Origin: an archaeon
GTDB lineage: Archaea > Thermoproteota > Thermoprotei_A > Marsarchaeales > Marsarchaeaceae
Direction of reading: 5' to 3'
Length of the DNA: 32,124 nt
Assembly (NCBI GenBank): GCA_021817005.1
Contig: JAKAWJ010000025.1
Span: 1 to 32,124 of the forward strand
Within the stretch, counting starts at the first letter, position 1; each line of letters begins with the position of its first letter. Shown piece after piece: positions 30,822-32,124 of the stretch. The translations under genes and the position numbers were made by a program. The notes under the pieces are model-generated. The model was not told where the DNA came from. It saw only the letters and a list, made by a program, of their open reading frames with translations, and made no database searches.

Positions 30822-30855
30822 CCCATTTGGTGCAACGGTAAATCCAGAAAATGGG
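30822..30855 (+). promoter_or_regulatory. Inverted repeat covering the threonine synthase start codon
   Basis: CCCATTT (30822-30828) is complementary to AAATGGG (30849-30855), with a 20-nt loop. The second arm contains the ATG at 30851. If transcription starts upstream of 30822, this hairpin would hide the start codon. It may also be chance. Confidence 0.3.
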
Positions 30856-32032
30856 AAGTCGCCGGTATTCGTTCGTTTCGGGTCTCAGGTGCAGCAGGTG
30901 CAGGCGCGAGGCTGACTATCATACCCCCCAGACCGTGTGCACTTTTTGTGGAGCTACGCTTTTCGCGGAATATGATATCGGTTCACTTGCTGAAAGACTC
31001 TCAAAGGACTCGCTCTCAAACCGTGTACATTCGATGTGGAGATATCATGAGTTGCTTCCAGTCAAGGACCCGCGACACGTCGTTACACTGGGGGAAGGGA
31101 TGACTCCAGTTCTGAAATCAGTTGACGGTCGCTTGGCCCCCTTGGTCAGTGAGCTGCTCGTCAAGGATGATGGGCTTATGCCCACAGGTACATTCAAAGC
31201 AAGAGGGATGTCATGCGCTATATCAAGAGGAGTCGAACTGGGGTTGCGGGATTATGGTCTCGCCTCAGCGGGAAATGCGGGGGGAGCGGCGGCAATGTAT
31301 GCTGCAAGAGCTGGAGTAAAGGTGCATGTCTTCGTTCCGAAAGACGCCCCTGTCATGAATCTCGCAGAAATGGAAAGCTCAGGGGCAGATGTCATCAGGG
31401 TTGAGGGACTGATTGACAAGGCGGGAGTTCTCGCGTCAAACGAAAGCAAGGAGAAGGGGTGGTTCAATCTTTCGACGATGAAGGAGCCCTATCGCGTTGA
31501 AGGAAAAAAGACAATGGGACTAGAAATCAGTGAGCAGCTCGGGTGGACGCTTCCGGACATTATCATTTATCCCACAGGCGGAGGTACCGGACTCGTGGGG
31601 ATGTGGAAGGCTTTCAATGAGCTTGAAGAAATGGGCTGGATTGGATCGAACAGACCCAGAATGGTTGCCGTTCAAGCAGAAGGCTGCCAACCCGTAGTCC
31701 GGGCATTCGAGTCGGGCGCCGAGGAAGCAAGCCCGTTTCCCAATCCGAAGACAATAGCAAGTGGCCTAAGAGTGCCAGCTCCATTTGCTAGCGAACAAAT
31801 CCTGAAGGTGATTCGCGAAAGTCGGGGTTGTGCCATCGCCGTGCAGGATTCCGAGATACTCTCGTCTATGCGACGCTTCCATCGAACCGGCGTGTTCGTA
31901 TGCCCTGAAGGCGCAGCGACTCTGGCTGCGCTGGACAAACTCTCGAGCGATCATTGGCTTGATAGGAATGAGCGCGTGCTCCTTTACAATACTGGGAATT
32001 GCTACAAGTACGGTGAATATCTCACTCACTAG
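30851..32032 (+). CDS. thrC: Threonine synthase (PLP, with N-terminal zinc ribbon)
   Basis: The enzyme converts O-phospho-L-homoserine to L-threonine. It has 393 residues. The N-terminal zinc ribbon uses Cys14, Cys17, Cys30 and Cys33 (LRCSRCRRE, VCTFCGA), as in short archaeal/bacterial ThrC. VTLGEGMTPVL begins the catalytic part. The PLP Lys is Lys116 (PTGTFKARGMS), ASAGNAGGAAAMYAA binds substrate and YPTGGGTGLVGMWKAF binds phosphate. Related PLP enzymes exist, but the ribbon plus GEG-x-TP makes ThrC the best call. No clear TATA box precedes it, so it is probably read from the promoter of the 83-residue gene. Confidence 0.92.
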   Translation: MGSRRYSFVSGLRCSRCRREADYHTPQTVCTFCGATLFAEYDIGSLAERLSKDSLSNRVHSMWRYHELLPVKDPRHVVTLGEGMTPVLKSVDGRLAPLVSELLVKDDGLMPTGTFKARGMSCAISRGVELGLRDYGLASAGNAGGAAAMYAARAGVKVHVFVPKDAPVMNLAEMESSGADVIRVEGLIDKAGVLASNESKEKGWFNLSTMKEPYRVEGKKTMGLEISEQLGWTLPDIIIYPTGGGTGLVGMWKAFNELEEMGWIGSNRPRMVAVQAEGCQPVVRAFESGAEEASPFPNPKTIASGLRVPAPFASEQILKVIRESRGCAIAVQDSEILSSMRRFHRTGVFVCPEGAATLAALDKLSSDHWLDRNERVLLYNTGNCYKYGEYLTH

Positions 32033-32079
32033 CGCCATATTGTAAATGTAGGCATTCGCCGATTCCGGAACTGGTTGTT

Positions 32080-32097
32080 CCTCCTAGAGGGGGTTTT
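32080..32097 (+). terminator. Possible terminator after threonine synthase
   Basis: CCTC-CTA-GAGG forms a short stem followed by GGG and TTTT, 47 nt after the thrC stop. The T-run is short, so support is modest. Confidence 0.35.
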
Positions 32098-32124
32098 CTG
32101 TATTCAAGACTCTATAGCGCACCA

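Noticed and set aside
30822-30855. tRNA-like string before threonine synthase
   Set aside because: There is no anticodon arm, T-loop or acceptor stem; only a single 7-bp inverted repeat is present.

Overview
The window looks like a chromosomal segment of an archaeon with roughly balanced base composition. The evidence is a repeated promoter layout, with AT-rich TATA-like boxes centred about 25-35 nt upstream of start codons and little or no room for a 5' leader. Many genes start with TTG or GTG. An archaeal-type 3-hydroxyacyl-CoA dehydrogenase/enoyl-CoA hydratase fusion, an NfeD protease plus slipin pair and a C-terminally anchored repeat-rich surface protein agree with this. I cannot fix the lineage; a Thermoproteota/Nitrososphaeria-like or Thermoplasmatota-like organism is a guess. 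Heme genes and a molybdenum hydroxylase would suit an oxygen-using heterotroph, which is also inference.

Layout. 1-2612 (+): the 3' part of a di/oligopeptide ABC importer operon (permease cut by the left edge, then two ATPases). 2621-5387 (-): hemE-hemH-BtuF-like operon for the lower heme pathway, with a binding protein that has no signal peptide. 5573-6784 (+) and 6915-8924 (-): a thiolase convergent with a bifunctional hydroxyacyl-CoA dehydrogenase/crotonase, which together would interconvert crotonyl-CoA-type thioesters and acetyl-CoA. 9135-12440 (+): an 1101-residue secreted, membrane-anchored modular protein. 12488-15289 (-): a two-subunit molybdenum hydroxylase (Fe-S plus molybdopterin subunit) with no FAD subunit beside it. 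15290-16008: a gene-poor gap. 16047-17519 (+): an M20-like protein with altered metal ligands, convergent with and overlapping a threonine dehydratase-like gene (17512-18492, -).

18604-25958 (-): glgB-glgE-treS-mak, an apparently complete GlgE pathway (trehalose to maltose to maltose-1-phosphate to alpha-1,4-glucan to branched glucan), tightly packed as one operon. A perfect inverted repeat lies between its promoter and the divergent operon at 26148-27803 (+), which encodes a small three-helix membrane protein and NfeD. A slipin follows (28071-28904, +), with a possible 45-residue ORF in between. Then come thymidine kinase (29095-29700, -), a two-TM channel-like protein with a non-canonical filter (29790-30212, -), an 83-residue helical-repeat protein (30546-30797, +) and threonine synthase (30851-32032, +).

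I found no convincing tRNA, rRNA, insertion sequence, CRISPR array or replication origin. The items most worth a second look are the complete GlgE operon in an archaeal setting, the channel-like protein without TVGYGD, the NfeD without an evident catalytic lysine, the M20 protein with three replaced metal ligands, the signal-less BtuF-like protein in the heme operon and the modular surface protein.
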